Below are positions 1 through 12,539 of a DNA stretch of 64,000 bases, piece by piece. The notes under the pieces were generated by a model, which saw only the letters and a list, made by a program, of their open reading frames with translations, had not been told where the DNA came from and ran no database searches. A program made the position numbers and the translations under genes. The DNA comes from Chrysoporthe austroafricana (lineage: Eukaryota; Ascomycota; Sordariomycetes; Diaporthales; Cryphonectriaceae), in NCBI GenBank assembly GCA_001051155.2, contig JYIP02000006.1, positions 1,302,001 through 1,366,000 on the forward strand, in the 5' to 3' direction. The number at the start of each line of letters is the position of its first letter. Positions within the stretch are counted from its first letter, which is position 1.

Positions 1-1632
1 CTGACGCTCCCACGCTAGCCTGGCACGCCCGGCTTGGCTTGGGCCAGGTTTGGGCGCTGCAGGGGCTTTTTGCTGGGGGCCGCTGAAATGAAGTGGACGC
101 AACCGCTTCCCTGGCACGCCTGCACACGGCCCCGTAGAGATACTTAGGTAAGCTGGCACCACTGGTCACCGATGCGGCAGGCGGCTCGGGCGGCTTCCAG
201 TCACTGCCAGTCGTGCCAGTCTAGCGCTCTCCTGGGCTGGAACGCTCAATTTCGACCGCAGGCAGAGGGCTGCGCCGGTTGGATTCCAATGCCTGCGATG
301 GATGCGTCTCATTTCAATCTGCCTGCAATCAATTCCGTCATTACTTTTATTACCCTGCCGAAGAGTAAAAATGACAATCCACATGGCAGGTGCAACCCCT
401 CGTCCCTGCCAATCCCCATACACCACCACCGTTGCAGAGTTGCAGGTTGTTCAGGGGACCGACCCTCCAGTCCGACTGATTGCATCTCCAATCCCAAGTC
501 TTCCTACTAAGGTTGGGCTCACAGCAAGGAACATGAATTAATCCACTTGGCTCTGCCTCTGGAAGCCCTCACCTTCCGACCAGGCGTCAAAAGTCACAAC
601 AGTTTAAATCATCCCATGTGGATTGAGACATCTGCGTCCCTTAAAAAACACTGCCTAAGTACCTCTAGCTCTTCTGAGCATCCTTGTTGAGGGGGGGGGG
701 TTAGTGCATCTTGTGCTCAATTGTCCGTTATGCATATTATAAACAGGCTTTGGCATGCTTAAGATAGGGTTAGCTTCCATGACCAAACTTTCCTCCGGCA
801 TGATCAAAGTATCTGGAAAGTTTCATTTGGCGTCAACTTACCCATAAGATGAATCTCGGTTGCTGCACTGTGTTCTTATTGTGTGCCATCCACCCCGGCC
901 TCTCTTAGGATCGCGATATACTTACTATTCTTGCCAACTGCTCACCGACTGGGTCGCTTGAATAACTCGAAGACTTATTTTATTTAGTCTTCATGAAAAG
1001 ATTACAGAGCTCTTCGGCAATTGAACAGTGTATCCTGATGGATATCTTTTTGGCACGCCGGGTCTGGTTCTGGGAACCTGGCTCTCAAAGACCAAAGCCG
1101 TCCAGCTGCAACATGGAGATTGCTCTTTCAATCACTGGTCACTCAGTCTGGTCATAAGAATTGAGGCTAGATAGACCATACACAATCTATCCACATTACC
1201 TTTTATTCCTAATATAGATGTTGGAGCTCAAGACTTTGAAGTGAGTTCCTGAAGGCAGAGCTGACTAAGCGACACATCTGCACCACACAAGACAGACCTC
1301 TCAGCCTGGACTGGTCTAGCGCCATCGTCCGATAAGGAGTGATAACAACTGCTGTCCCTCCTGAGTACGGGAGCGAGTTGGCTCTAAAGGCGACCCGAGC
1401 CGCAACATCGAGTACCGAGTACCAGCGGTGTCACTTCGCCTTCACCGTTCCCTACCCACTTGGTTCGCTCGAGACCCTCAACAACAATCTGACCAGGACG
1501 AGCAAGATCGCAGCATCAGTCAAGCCGACTCTCCTCCCCCTTCGCCTGCCTGACACCACCGCTAGACCAGCTCCGTGCCGCTCGCAAGCGCCCAGAAGCC
1601 CTTCCAAGCCCGACCTCCTCTCCCACATCAAG
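1..1632. other. Upstream region of calcineurin B; no gene seen
   Basis: I find no convincing coding exon in this stretch. The open frames are short and have no family resemblance. The last 300-400 bases before position 1633 are rich in C and T and probably hold the promoter and 5' leader of the calcineurin B gene. The octamer GGCACGCC recurs near 23, 112 and 1053. A G run lies near 690. Confidence 0.5.
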
Positions 1633-2544
1633 ATGGGCAACGCTCCGAGCTCCGTCATGGACAGCCTGGTTGAGGGCTCTAACTGTACGTACCGTGGCTG
1701 GCGGGCCGAGCGATAGGGACAGATGGACCAGACGTGCACGCAAGTCTCACTACTGCGAATCGCTGCTGACGCGGGAACGGGCGAACAGTCAATCGCGATG
1801 AGGTCGATCGCCTGCGCAAGCGATTCATGAAGCTCGACAAGGTTTGTATCCGCCGATCACACGAGGCCGTCACGGCGTCGACCCGGGAAGGAAGAGCGTG
1901 GGATTGACGGCCATCCGCGATGCTATAGGACAACTCTGGCACCATCGAGCGCGAGGAGTTCCTCAGCCTGCCTCAGATCAACTCCAACCCTCTTGCCACC
2001 CGGTACGTACGATCCAAATATGGTATACATTGTACCTCCACATCTCCCCCCCTCTTGAGCCCTGAGCTTGTCTCGACCCCGCCCAGCCATCTCGTCCACT
2101 GACCAGCCCTCGCGACAGCATGATCGCCATCTTCGACGAGGACGGCGGCGGCAACGTGGACTTCCAGGAGTTCGTGTCCGGCCTCTCCGCCTTCAGCTCC
2201 AAGGGCAACAAGGACCAGAAGCTCGCGTTCGCCTTCAAGGTCTACGACATCGACCGCGACGGCTACATCTCCAACGGCGAGCTGTTCATCGTCCTCAAGA
2301 TGATGGTCGGCTCCAACCTCAAGGACCAGCAGCTGCAGCAGATCGTCGACAAGACCATCATGGAGGCCGACCTCGACAAGGACGGCAAGATCTCCTTCGA
2401 GGAGTTCAAGAAGATGGTCGAGAACACCGATGTCAGCATGAGCATGACGCTGGGTATGTTTTGCCGTTCGCACCTAGGATCGGACTGTCCTGCGCGTAAT
2501 AGGCCGCGTGCTGACGAAACTTGGGGATTGCAGACCAGTTCTAG
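1633..2544 (+). CDS. CNB1: Calcineurin regulatory subunit B (EF-hand protein)
   Basis: Regulatory subunit of the Ca2+/calmodulin-dependent protein phosphatase calcineurin. Five exons give 174 residues, the usual length for fungal CnB: 1633-1684, 1789-1841, 1929-2002, 2119-2453 and 2534-2544. All four introns are GT-AG and all phases close. The start MGNAPS carries a Gly2 that fits N-myristoylation. Four EF-hand loops are visible at about residues 34-45 ([12 protein letters not shown]), 66-77 ([12 protein letters not shown]), 103-114 ([12 protein letters not shown]) and 144-155 ([12 protein letters not shown]). The last exon encodes only DQF and a stop. From family knowledge, the protein clamps the BBH helix of the catalytic subunit and acts in calcium stress signalling, hyphal growth and virulence. 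The calmodulin gene, encoding the other calcineurin activator, lies at 57 kb. Confidence 0.97.
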
Positions 2545-3663
2545 GCGCCATAGCGTGCAACGACGATGCTTATACGGTTACGACGAGTATCTGGTCCTCA
2601 CGACTTCCCAGCATGGCACGTCAAGTCAAATCCAGGAGCAGGCGCGTGCTAGGATGGAATCGGTACATGAGGTTTCCCAACCGACCGGTTCCGGAGGGTC
2701 TCGACCTCAGCGTAGGCAGGCTCGTGCTGGGACTCAGACGGGAGGTTGATACTCAGCCTCCAGGGGCAGGCCGGTCACCCGTACGATCCTGAGAAGACAC
2801 TACCGGCTGGTAGCTGTTCGTGGTGGTCATCTAGGATTAATCTTTTTTTGCATAGAGCCCCGGAGGGAAAGCATGTGCTGGGAACGGTGCACATTGACGT
2901 CGTCATTTCATGGTCTTTTTTTTTTCTTCGCAAGGCGTTCTGGGAGGATCATAACGAATAGGTCCATGAGAATCCGACGCGGCGCTCTTCGGCGCCCACG
3001 AATATGAGCTCGCTCTTACTGCGGATGGTGATATGCCGTGATAGTGACGACCCATCCTTCCTCTCTGCACCGGCGAAGTCGGCCTGTGACTGAGAACCCA
3101 CTTAAACTTGGGTACTTTGCGGTACGCTAACATGGCGAATATATACCTCGTATTGACCCTAAGCTGGATCCGCCTAAGAACAAGCAGAGGTGAGTTCCGA
3201 TATAAATGAACAGCGTCCGGATGCTACCAGACACGGGGGATTGATGCCCAGAGAATATGTACGACATTAAATCCCATAAACATATCAACAACCGCAGCCT
3301 TCACCAGCATTTAGCGCCCAGGTTACGGGGCCATATCTCCAAAACACAAACATCCCCTATTGACACCCCAAATCGATCCCAGAGCCAGCGCGTAAGCACC
3401 CGTTGCTCCACCCGGTACCGTTCGTCTCTCCCCAAGGGCTGGGCGGGGCAAGCATACGTGCGGCGTTGATCTTGGTGGCTGTGGACATACAGAGAGAGAC
3501 GGCAGGCTGTGCTGCCTGGCCGTTCACATGTATACACCATCATCCGTGGTCCCGCCGACGCGAGAGAGCACGGGCGGTGATGTGAGGCTAGTATCGCTGG
3601 AATTCTTCCTCCGGAGCAGGGGAGGTTAATTCGATGGTAGCAAAGGCGGTTGTGAGTTACAGG

Positions 3664-3900
3664 TTTTTTTTTTTTTTTTTTTTTTGGTTTTTTTGAGAAG
3701 ATTAATAGAAATTTGTCCCATCCTGGCTCCGCGCCCCGCCCCATGCCATGCGTCGCCTTCCACCCTCCCTCTAAGGCCAGCCGAGAGGGGTATGAGGCAC
3801 CGGGGGGCCAGGCTTGCTTCGCTGTCCCCGGTGGGGTCACCCCGTAANGGGGGGGGGGGGGTTTTTTTTTTTTTTTTTTTTTTTTGGTTTTTTTAAGAAG
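3664..3900. repeat. Two poly-T/GG/T7 tracts exactly 200 bp apart, with an N
   Basis: T22-GG-T7 at 3664-3694 is followed by GAGAAG. T24-GG-T7 at 3862-3894 is followed by AAGAAG. The second tract is preceded by one undetermined base (3848) and a run of 13 G. The GG dinucleotides sit at 3686 and 3886. The pattern may be a real duplication or an assembly or sequencing artefact around homopolymers. Confidence 0.8.
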
Positions 3901-4186
3901 CATAGATAGCATCGTGCGACAGCTGGCTGCCGCGCCAGCCTCAGTGCTTGCTCGCTCTCATCAGCCGTCCTAACTTGTGAGGCACAGCGAGGTCACCCTT
4001 AGGAAGCGCAACTCACTCTTGACCTACATATGGTTTTGCGTCAACTCTTGTGGCTACAATGGGAGCATCATCCGCATCACGAGCCACGCCATGGCAACTT
4101 ACCTACCTATGAGGGCAGGCCGAGAGGGTAATGAGCACCAGGGGGGACAGCGTTGCTTCGATGTCCACGTTGGGGCCACACCGTAA
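3770..4186 (+). repeat. Diverged direct repeat of about 78 bp
   Basis: Copy A is 3770-3847 and copy B is 4109-4186. Shared blocks include GCCGAGAGGG, TTGCTTCG and the ending CCGTAA. In copy B the sequence goes straight on to GAAGC. In copy A the N, G run and poly-T tract come before AAGAAGC, so copy A looks interrupted. The family is unknown and no terminal inverted repeats or ORF are seen. Confidence 0.55.
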
Positions 4187-4650
4187 GAAGCGCTTCGGGA
4201 TATGATCGCGTCGTAGCTCTGAGGTGCGGTGGCCCCGTCAATGAACACGATAGGAGAGACTAGTTCGATTTCCCGCGGCGAACTACGGAAGCAAATACTC
4301 AGGGTCGTCACGGCCGCAAGGCTCCTACACCCTCGCCCCTGGGGAGCCTCTCAGACCCCGTAGGACTCACGAGGGGCTATCCGGCTGGACGAGTGCGAGA
4401 GCCTGGTCTCGAGACTTGTCGGTCGGAGGCAGGCCGTGGCAGGACTTGCAGCCTTTGTTCCCTCGCCATGCCATCCTTCTTTACGCTCGCGGCCAGAGCG
4501 AGGACCTAAACCCGTCCAGGTGAGCAGGAGGACCGCTGGTGCTCTATCCCATGACTCTTTCGTGGGAATGAGACCAAGGACGGTAGTGGGGATGTGGCCG
4601 ATACCTAGAACGGCTGGTGCTGATGGCAAGGAGGACATGCCTGTGAGGGC

Positions 4651-4667
4651 TTTTTTTTTTTTTTTTT
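4651..4667 (+). repeat. Poly-T tract (17 nt)
   Basis: Simple homopolymer run with no flanking duplication recognised. Confidence 0.9.
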
Positions 4668-7600
4668 ACGACACGAGTACGTCTCACGGACACCGAAGAA
4701 CTAAAGCCTAGACGGTAAGTCACAGAAGACAGATAGGGAGGTAATGTGAAGCGGCCACCAGTCAACCCCGTGTCATGAGCAGACGCAGACGGACGCGATC
4801 TCGCTTGGCTCTAGGAGCGCTTTGGCCAGCTCCGTCCACTCCGCTTCGTGCTGTGGCCCTCAGCGACTCCACTGCAGATCGTGACACTTGTCTCTCCCGG
4901 ACACCCAGCGAAACCCGGCCGTGGGCGGTCAACAGCGGGCCATCCGAGACGCATGGTCCTGCAACTCTTGTGGCACATGACGCCCACGGGCTACCTGCTG
5001 GGTTACAGTCAGACAAGTTGTGGCCTGATGGGGCGGGTGATACCACGCCGGCCGGTCCAGGAAGGTGTGAGTCTGAGGGCACGCGGCCGCGGGAAAAACC
5101 TCTCTGGCTGAGAGGCTGATCGCTTAGGGGGTGCCCCCCTCATGCACGTGTGAGGTGGCTGCTGAGGGATCACGAGCGATCGGCGAGCATGCGGCTGGAT
5201 AAAATCAGTTTCCAACCGAGCACGTCAGCGCAGCGACAGGGTCGGCCGCACCACCTACTATCGTGACGAGGCTATTGATAAGGGGCGCTAGCACCGTCGC
5301 CTCACTCGAGATGCACCCTCTCGGCCAGAAGGGCGATGGATGTACCTCTGGTCGCGTGCGACGCCGCGTCCTAAAGTGGGTGGTCGAGAAAATAAGGCTG
5401 TGACCGCTCGATCCGGCCTTGCAATGGACACGCTTGGCCCTAAGGATCGTCGTAAGAAAGCCACGGCGTGAGAAGCCTTGATGTCCATCAAATATTGCGT
5501 GCTGTAAGCCCGGCGTGGGAAGGAGAGTGCGAGGCAACCACAGGCTGCCCGGGGGTCCTGCGCTGGATGCAACATTGCACACGCAGACTTCGCAGAGGCA
5601 GGATCCCCGTCGGCCATTCGTTTCCAGCGCCCTGGATTCGCACGAAGGATCGTCGGCCAGGGGTAGGGGGTGGTTGTCCGGCGCCCAGGCTCCCCGAACT
5701 CGTCCACACCCACACCTTCTCGGAGGGGGGCGGTTGGCCAGGCTATGGGGAGGGGGAGAAAGCCTCTCTCTGTAGATCTGGACCCATCCTGCCTCGGCGG
5801 GCCGAACCATCTCAGGAAGGGACGAGGGCATCGGGTACCGATTGCGGCGTCATGCAGGGCACAGTTAAGCGAGCTGCAGTGAATGTCCCTCGCGGGATCG
5901 TGCATGGCGAGGCGTTCCGCTTGCTAGGGTAGGGGCCCATGGGAGGGAGGGAGAGAGATGCTACCGTACCGGTACATGGAGGGAAAAGCAAAGATGGTCA
6001 GCTGGAGACCTGCAGATCCACTGGAAGTACTGTGACAAAAGAGGGGGGGAGGTCTCGTGGGGGCCAGTGTGGGAGGTTGTGTCGGGCTTGTACCGTCTTG
6101 GTGCTGGGTGTGTCTCGGGTGGCTGTATGTATATCAATATGGCCCTCATTATTGAATCACGGCGACCGGGGTATCGTGTCAATGACGTCTATGATGAAAG
6201 TCCATTGTTTTGGCGGTCTTCATCGAGCCTCAATGTCGAGGAGCTGGGCCGGTTGAGAAGGAGAGGGGATCGAGTGGGCACGCTGGTGGGATTGGTCACT
6301 GCCTCCATCTCGCACGCCAAACCCCTTGACGTCTTCTCCACCAACGAGCCGTCCCGCGTGATCCGAATGCATGGTCAGTCGCCGGGTGACGTCGGCTGCT
6401 GGGGTGAAATCTGCCCGTGGGTTTTGGATCCTGTGGGCTTCTCTGCCTCGCCGGCACGGAAGTTCCCATGGTCTTCTACGGATGCTTCCAGGCCCTGAGA
6501 GCCTGTGATAGGGCTGCCACCGCAGCAGCCTCCCACCGACACAGAGGCGGTCAGGCTACCGAGCAGTTGTCAGACCTCGCATGCACGGCAGCTTGCGCTA
6601 ATGACAACCGGTGAGAGAGGCTGCATCCCCTATCGGGAGGAAAAGGGCCCGGCAGGCCCCGAGCAGCATGCGTGGCCTCCGCGAGAGCGACAACCGGAGG
6701 GAAACCCTCAACCGCACAGGTCGATTCCGAGAGTCCGGTTGAGGGGCCAGGCCCAGTACCGTAAAAGGGAGGAGTACATCGAAGAGACATGGCCTCTTCC
6801 AGCCCGGCCTGCAGAAGAGGGCATCAACTCCCTCAGACCCCCTTGCCTCGCTTCCAGGGTCTCGGGTCGGGGGATCCCACCTGCGTCCTGTGGGAGAAGG
6901 CTGGCTCCATTTCCAATGGCCGGACAGATCTGATCTGGGCCTGTGGAAAGGCTGGAGGGATCGTTCTCTTTTTCTCGGAGGGGGGTGTGCTCGTTGAGGG
7001 TGGTCCGGTGGAGCCCACTTGGGCAGCAGCGGCAAGGGCGGGCTCGCTTGCTGCCCTGGGCGTGCGCCAGGGGGGTTGAAGATCTGGGCTTCACCGGTCG
7101 ACGGATCTGATATAATTTGTGATGTGTCAGAAAATACACCGCCTGCGTCCGGGGTGGGCTTGTGCAGAACCTTGGAAAGGGAAAAGAAAAAAACAAAAAG
7201 AAAATAGGCCCAGCCGACTAGGGACTTGGTAGCGCCATGGATGGAGGGTCTGTTCTCGTGCGCCCCTCTCTCACACGCCTGCAAATGGCCTCCCTCTCCG
7301 CCTCTTTGAGGCTGGCGGCTTTCGTTGTCTTGGGGGGCGCCCCGGAGAGCCGAAGCGGACTGCAGAGGCTGGCTGGACTTTGTCAGCCGTGCGCGGGCGG
7401 TCAGATCTGGCTGGCAGCATGAAGAGCGATGTCGTACGCCGTGCCCGGGGCCTGAGAACCGGAGAAGCTGACAGGCGCTCTTAACCCCCCCTCCTGCATG
7501 TGCGCCCCCCTCCCCCCGCCCTCCCTCGCCCACCTGACCTGTCCAGATCGGCCCTGTCCTTGCGGGCCAGGGCTTCTGGAACTGCACGCCACGCCGGGCA

Positions 7601-8133
7601 ACAGCGGGGTCGGCAGGGACATATCTTCCGAGATCGACTGCATGCTGCGAGATTGACTTGTTGTTTTGTCTCCTCGCCTGGTCTGACTGGCTCCCTCTCG
7701 CGGCCCCTGCCGCCGAGACAGGACCCAATCATCCGAATCGCGTCTCGTCCACCGCCCTTCTGGTTCGACTAGGCTGGCGCTGCGAGAGGTGACAGGCCAG
7801 GTCCTCCCAGGCTTCATGCCGCAGCCTGTCCGCCCTGGCGAGGCGGTCTGGATGCGAGGGCGCGGCTGCGGGGTCGACGTCTCCGGTCAGGCGGGCTCTC
7901 GCAGGGCCCAGAGCACAGGTCCAGAACGATCCTCAGACGGACCGCCGTGCGCAGAGCATGCGCCGCGTGGCACAGGAGACAAGAGTCGTACACGTCGCGG
8001 GCTCTGGATGGGATGGGTGTCTGCTGGGCGGCTCGTGCCCAGCAGAAATAGGCATGTCGTCAGGCGACACAATCCGATTGTGGTAGGGTCCCTCCCTCCC
8101 AAAGATCTTACCAGACTTGCGTTAGCTCCCGCT

Positions 8134-8318
8134 GTCCAGAGAGCCACGCGCACGACATGCGCCGTGGACCAGACATCCCAGTCGTCCACTTCGACATGGA
8201 CTTGCTGGACAGGACCAGGTGCTCTGCCACGTCGACATGCCATCCTGCCCTCCTGTGCTGGACAGAGGACGGTGGTGTCCAGGTCATGTAGGCCGGTCCC
8301 TGACGAGATAGAGTGTCC
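8134..8318. promoter_or_regulatory. Cluster of eight TGGAC/GTCCA pentamers
   Basis: GTCCA occurs at 8134, 8184, 8277 and 8314, and TGGAC at 8165, 8197, 8206 and 8259: eight copies on both strands in 185 bp. Several are extended to CTGGACAG or GTGTCCAGG. The density is far above chance for a pentamer. It lies in non-coding DNA about 1.7 kb beyond the stop of the gene at 10 kb. The function is not known. Confidence 0.35.
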
Positions 8319-10008
8319 AGGTGACAAGACCACCGCTGCTTACTGCCGCTGCTGCTACCGGCCAGCCATCTCCTAATAGCCTCCTCCCATCATCCATCAA
8401 CCCTTCTCCCTGCGGCCCAACGATTCGGTAGACCCCTTCCCTGTCATACTGTACGACATATATTAGTATGAAAGCTGATCATGTCTCGTCTCGGCAAAGC
8501 ACATCTCGGCCAGCTTCATCTTGCTTTTTCCCTGCCCGGGTTAATTCCCTTTCTTTGTCAGCAGCCTGCGTACGCGCACGCCCTGCCTTCCACCCACCCC
8601 CCCTTCGCCGGCCTCTCTGGTTCGGCGCTCGGTATGCCTGGCGGGCAGATCGGGTCCACGGCCGCCATGAAACTCCCAATCAAGGCTCTGTAGGGGAGAT
8701 TAAGGGTCGCTACAGAACCAACCCCGTGATGACCGCAGCTGCGAACCTCCCTTCCTCCTCCCCTTCTTGGTCGACTCCCAGCCACACTTCACACGCGCAT
8801 CGGGTGAGATTGGGCAGCGATGCTAATCGGCGACGTTGCAGTGCAGCTTCGCATCCATCCCGCGGTGAGGTTCGTATCATCTCGACCAATACGTGGCGCG
8901 GGCGGGCCGCAGCCTAGAACTCATACAGGTCACGCGTCGTCTGCCTGCGTTTTCGTTCTGGATTCTTTCTGCCCTGCTCCACGCGCCCAGCGTTCCTCTG
9001 CAGACTGTTGTGGGCTGATCGGTAGATAGGTTGCTTAGGTAAATAGATATACACACAAGTACATGCCCGGCCCGGGGACCCGTCCAGATTCCCAGAGCAC
9101 AGTCCACCCACGCATCGGTCCCTCTTCCCCCTCACAGTCGCAAAGGAACAATAGCCGCCACTCTAAAGCCATATCCATAAATCTTACCCCCCACCCTCCC
9201 CCCCAGCCTAGTAGCCGCTTCCCTTGGTATCATAGATATGCAACGTAGAAGAACAAAAGACCAGAGCCTCTAGAACCCCCGGAGAAGGAAAGAGGAAAAC
9301 AAGGCCGGAACTATGTACAGCACTCGGCAGAGCCCTCCAGCTGTCGGAAGACGACAGAAAGAGCGGAGCCCAACCTCAGTACCCGGAGAAGAAAACCGCA
9401 AAAAGAAGATACCGCCGCCCAAGCTGACTCAATTTTCCGCCCGGCCGCCCCCGTGGTTTTTGGTTCCCGTAAAAGATGATGTTACACAACAGTCAGAACG
9501 TGTGAGATGGAAGAGACAGATAGACAGGAAAATTTTCGTACACTAATCAAAGTAAGCAACCGCACTGTGCCCGTGAGGGCCCTCGACATTCTATGCGCAA
9601 TGTGGGAGGAAGAGGGATCTGATAATGACGCCTTTTGGGGAAAAGAGGGTTCTCCGTAACTCCTCGTTGTCGGGGGGATCTGATGCCCTGCACAAATCCA
9701 TCGTCACAACATATGTCGTGCCGTCCCCATCGACCGCCCACAAGTGCCGGACGCCTTCCGAAAAGCATGTGCTTCCGCCCACCAAGACCTCCCTGGTCCC
9801 CAATAGCGGATCGTCCGCAATCAATTCTTGAGAGTCCTGCAAGAGCTCGTGGGCCCGGACCGAGGCGTTGAGTTCCCAGAACCATCTTCAGTCGAGCATC
9901 ATCGAGTAATCAAATTGAATCCGCGCGATATTCTCAAACAAAAAAACGCATGATAAGATGAGCGCGACTTCATGTACTAGCGCTGCTCATGGATCGCAGC
10001 CGTCGAAG

Positions 10009-11471
10009 TTATCGACCGGAGCCCGCCGCCGCGGTGTTTTCGTCAGATTTGTAGAGCTCCTTGCATTCCTCAAGGACTGTTTTTGTAAGCGGGTTAGCGT
10101 ACCTGAAACAGAACTTCGACAGGGAGAGGTCGACATACTATCAATAATCTGCGTCTCCCATACACCGTATTGATAATCAACGAGTCCATGCCTCTCGATG
10201 TTGTCGCAAAGTCGGACGAGCTCGTCTCCCATCTTTTGAAGATTCTCGTCCGTGACCAAGCTCTGCCCCCTGCTCAGTTGCATGCCAGACTCCATAAGAT
10301 CCTTTTGTGCTTGAAAAATGGCGAGCCAGGCATGGTTAAAGTCATTCCACAGCTTAATTCTGTCGGAGTGCAGACTCTGGTCGTCCGAAGTAAGCCCTAC
10401 CCGTAACGGTCGCAAGTCAGTCGGTTTCGTCTCCGTCTCAAGTACCAAAGAAATATAAGACAAAAGTAACAAAGTGCCGCTAGGCGACGGGGCGGACGTA
10501 CCAAGTTCGTGGACATGGGACAGAAGCCACTCCGATACACTGGCGAGGGATTCACCAGCTGTCTGTAAAGCCCCCTTCTTGATGTTCGAAAATATCTCCT
10601 TCAGAGCGTCTTGGTACTGTGAGTATGCCTGATTGAGATCAGCACCTCCTTGGTAGTCCCCGGACTCCTCCATGCTCACGTCAGGCGCGGTTGTCGTCGC
10701 CTGGGTCGCCATGGTTCCCATGCCAGTAATATTGCTCGGATAGTTTATCATCGTGGTCCTGGTGTCCGCCGAGCCGGGTTGATATACAGCTGCCGTTTGC
10801 GCACCGGAGGGCGGCTGCTGCTGCATAGTCGAAGCAGCAGCGGCGCTCGTTGGCTCGCCGGGGAAGTAAGTGTTTGTAACATCGGCTGGTATTATCTGCT
10901 GAGCTGCAGGTTGCCGCAAGTCGAATTGGTTGCCCGTCGTATCATACACGGCACTCTGTGCACCCGCATTGTACATCAGATTCGGGTTGTACGAACCGGT
11001 AAAGCTCTGCGTCTGCCGGGCGTCTTGTCCGTAACCGGTTGCGGACTGGTGGTAGCCCATCGCGTTCTGCTGCATTCCGGTTGCCGTCGAGAAGCCCGTG
11101 GCAGAGGGCTCTTGGTAGTAAGTGCCATAACCAGTCGAGCTTCCTCCCATACCCGCTCGCCCCGCTGATGGAGGTGAAGCATTGAGAGGGGCAGGCCGGT
11201 ATCTGTCGGAGGAGGAGCCGGCCATGGTGCGATGCGCCTGCTGCGTCGGGTTTTGCACTGTCTGGTGGTATCTGTTGGTGTTGTGCTGGAGGGGCGGGTC
11301 ATTCTGCCTCCTGCGGCGAGTGTTGTCGTCCATGCCCCAAGGGAGCGCGTTGGTTCCCGACGCCTTGTTTGGCGAGCCCACCCGAAGCTGCGCCGGCAAC
11401 GGAGCTGGCGAATTCAGAAGGGCCAGCTTGCGACGCGTCTCGGCTGCGCGCTCGTCGCTCTGGGATACTGT
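10009..11471 (-). CDS. Conserved-looking fungal protein, Gln/Thr/Tyr-rich N-terminus and helical C-terminal domain; function unknown
   Basis: Three exons are visible: 10502-11471 (5' end uncertain), 10139-10396 and 10009-10076, giving about 431 residues. I do not recognise the family with certainty. The N-terminal half is low-complexity and repeats short Gly-Tyr/Ser-Ala-Thr-Gly motifs, as in disordered regulators. The C-terminal part, from about residue 260, is a compact helical domain with WLLSHVHELG, WNDFNHAWLAIF and GLVDYQYGVWE, ending ILEECKELYK. The intron 10397-10501 is 105 nt and free of stops, so it can be read through by mistake. The first ATG in frame is at 11333 (MDDNTRRRR). The frame upstream, back to an acceptor AG at about 11472, also looks coding (RRKLALLNSPAP), so a further 5' exon with the start is likely but not found. 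No ATG exists on this strand between about 11475 and 11880. Confidence 0.7.
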
Positions 11472-12539
11472 CTGAGGTCAAGTTTGTCTTGGGATGCGTC
11501 GGTGGTCAAGGATCGCGCCGCGACGAGGATGGACGCGGCGCAACGTTTGGAGGTGGTGCAGACGAGGGAGGACCCTAATCTGACGTTGAACACCGGAGGA
11601 GTTTGCGGTGTATCTTGCCAGCAGCTTTATCCGCGCCGGATGCGGGAAGGATGCTCCTCGCTAAGTCTCTGTCGCACAGTTTGTCGATAATTGCGGGACA
11701 AGATTTTTGAGGCAGTACAGGACGTCCGATTTGGGGCCGTGGTGCGTCGGATGGCAGTCGTGTCTCGCGTTGTAGAGGCGAAAAAGACTCTAGAACGGAC
11801 AGCGGGCAAGTTGGAGGGGTTTCTTTGAAGCTTAGTATGGTTTTAGACAATGGGCGGCGCGATTTGCGCTAGAAGAGCAAAGATCATGTCTCGTCCCGAC
11901 AGGCACACAACTCGAGGCCGCGAAAGTTCGCGGGCGGCTCCCACAAGCTGCAGAAAAACACAGAGAGCGAATTGCGCGAATGCTCAAGATGACTTGTCGA
12001 AGGGCTGGCGCTGGTCAACTAGGAGTATCCTGGCGGGTCACGCATCCAACTTCTCGCATGACAAGCCGTGGCTTTCGAGTATCTCGTGGGCAAAGAACGC
12101 CGCCGCACTATGGTCCCACAAGGAGAGTCGTAAATCCGGATGACTCTGGCATCCGATTCACCTATTCGATGCGCCGCAACGTCCTCTCGTCTACTCGTGC
12201 CTGACCTCCTGTGCGGCTTGAGTTGTCGGGTCAGTGGAGGAGAAGAGCGACGAGTCTGGTGCGGCCCTAGACGGGTTGCGAGAGGAATCCTGACAGGGAG
12301 TGGCCGGCTTCAGGGACTGCGGATAGGCCGGGCTTTATACCGAGGACACAGCAGTCCTGGCGAGACTTTCTCCAATGCTGGTAGCGTGGTGAGTCCTGGA
12401 TACCCAATTTACAACCCTCGGAACTAGATCAGGCACATAAGACCTCGAGCAGTCCCAATCGTGCAGATCCCGGCCTGCTGCCCGATGAGGCGCAAATATT
12501 GACAGGGCGATGGTGGTCACGGACAGGACTCTGGACCAC

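Larger units (their letters stand above)
2545..10008. other. Gene-poor stretch of about 7.5 kb
   Basis: No exon here could be tied to a protein family. Several frames of 150-376 codons are open on both strands, mainly in GC-rich sequence at 5.2-8.4 kb. They lack ATG starts or have few acidic residues, and overlap each other, so I treat them as chance. The stretch holds long poly-T tracts near 3664, 3862 and 4651, an undetermined base at 3848, a diverged direct repeat (3770-3847 and 4109-4186) and a cluster of TGGAC/GTCCA pentamers (8134-8318). The right end should include the 3' UTR of the minus-strand gene that stops at 10009. Confidence 0.5.

Noticed and set aside
2068..2499. Other-frame ORFs over the calcineurin B exon
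   Set aside because: They are shadows of the CnB exon, rich in Arg and Gln; the real frame is fixed by EF-hand loops.
3301..3912. 203-codon minus-strand frame with Lys runs
   Set aside because: It runs through the poly-T tracts and the undetermined base, so the Lys runs are homopolymer translation.
4190..4290. tRNA-like T-arm (AGTTCGATTT)
   Set aside because: No acceptor stem, anticodon arm or B-box symmetry could be built around it.
5205..5905. Two overlapping frames of over 200 codons, minus strand
   Set aside because: Two frames of the same strand cannot both be real here; neither shows a domain, and both reflect GC-rich composition.
6598..7728. 376-codon open frame, minus strand
   Set aside because: It lies in GC-rich sequence with few stop chances; the product is Pro/Arg/Ser-rich and overlaps other long frames on both strands.
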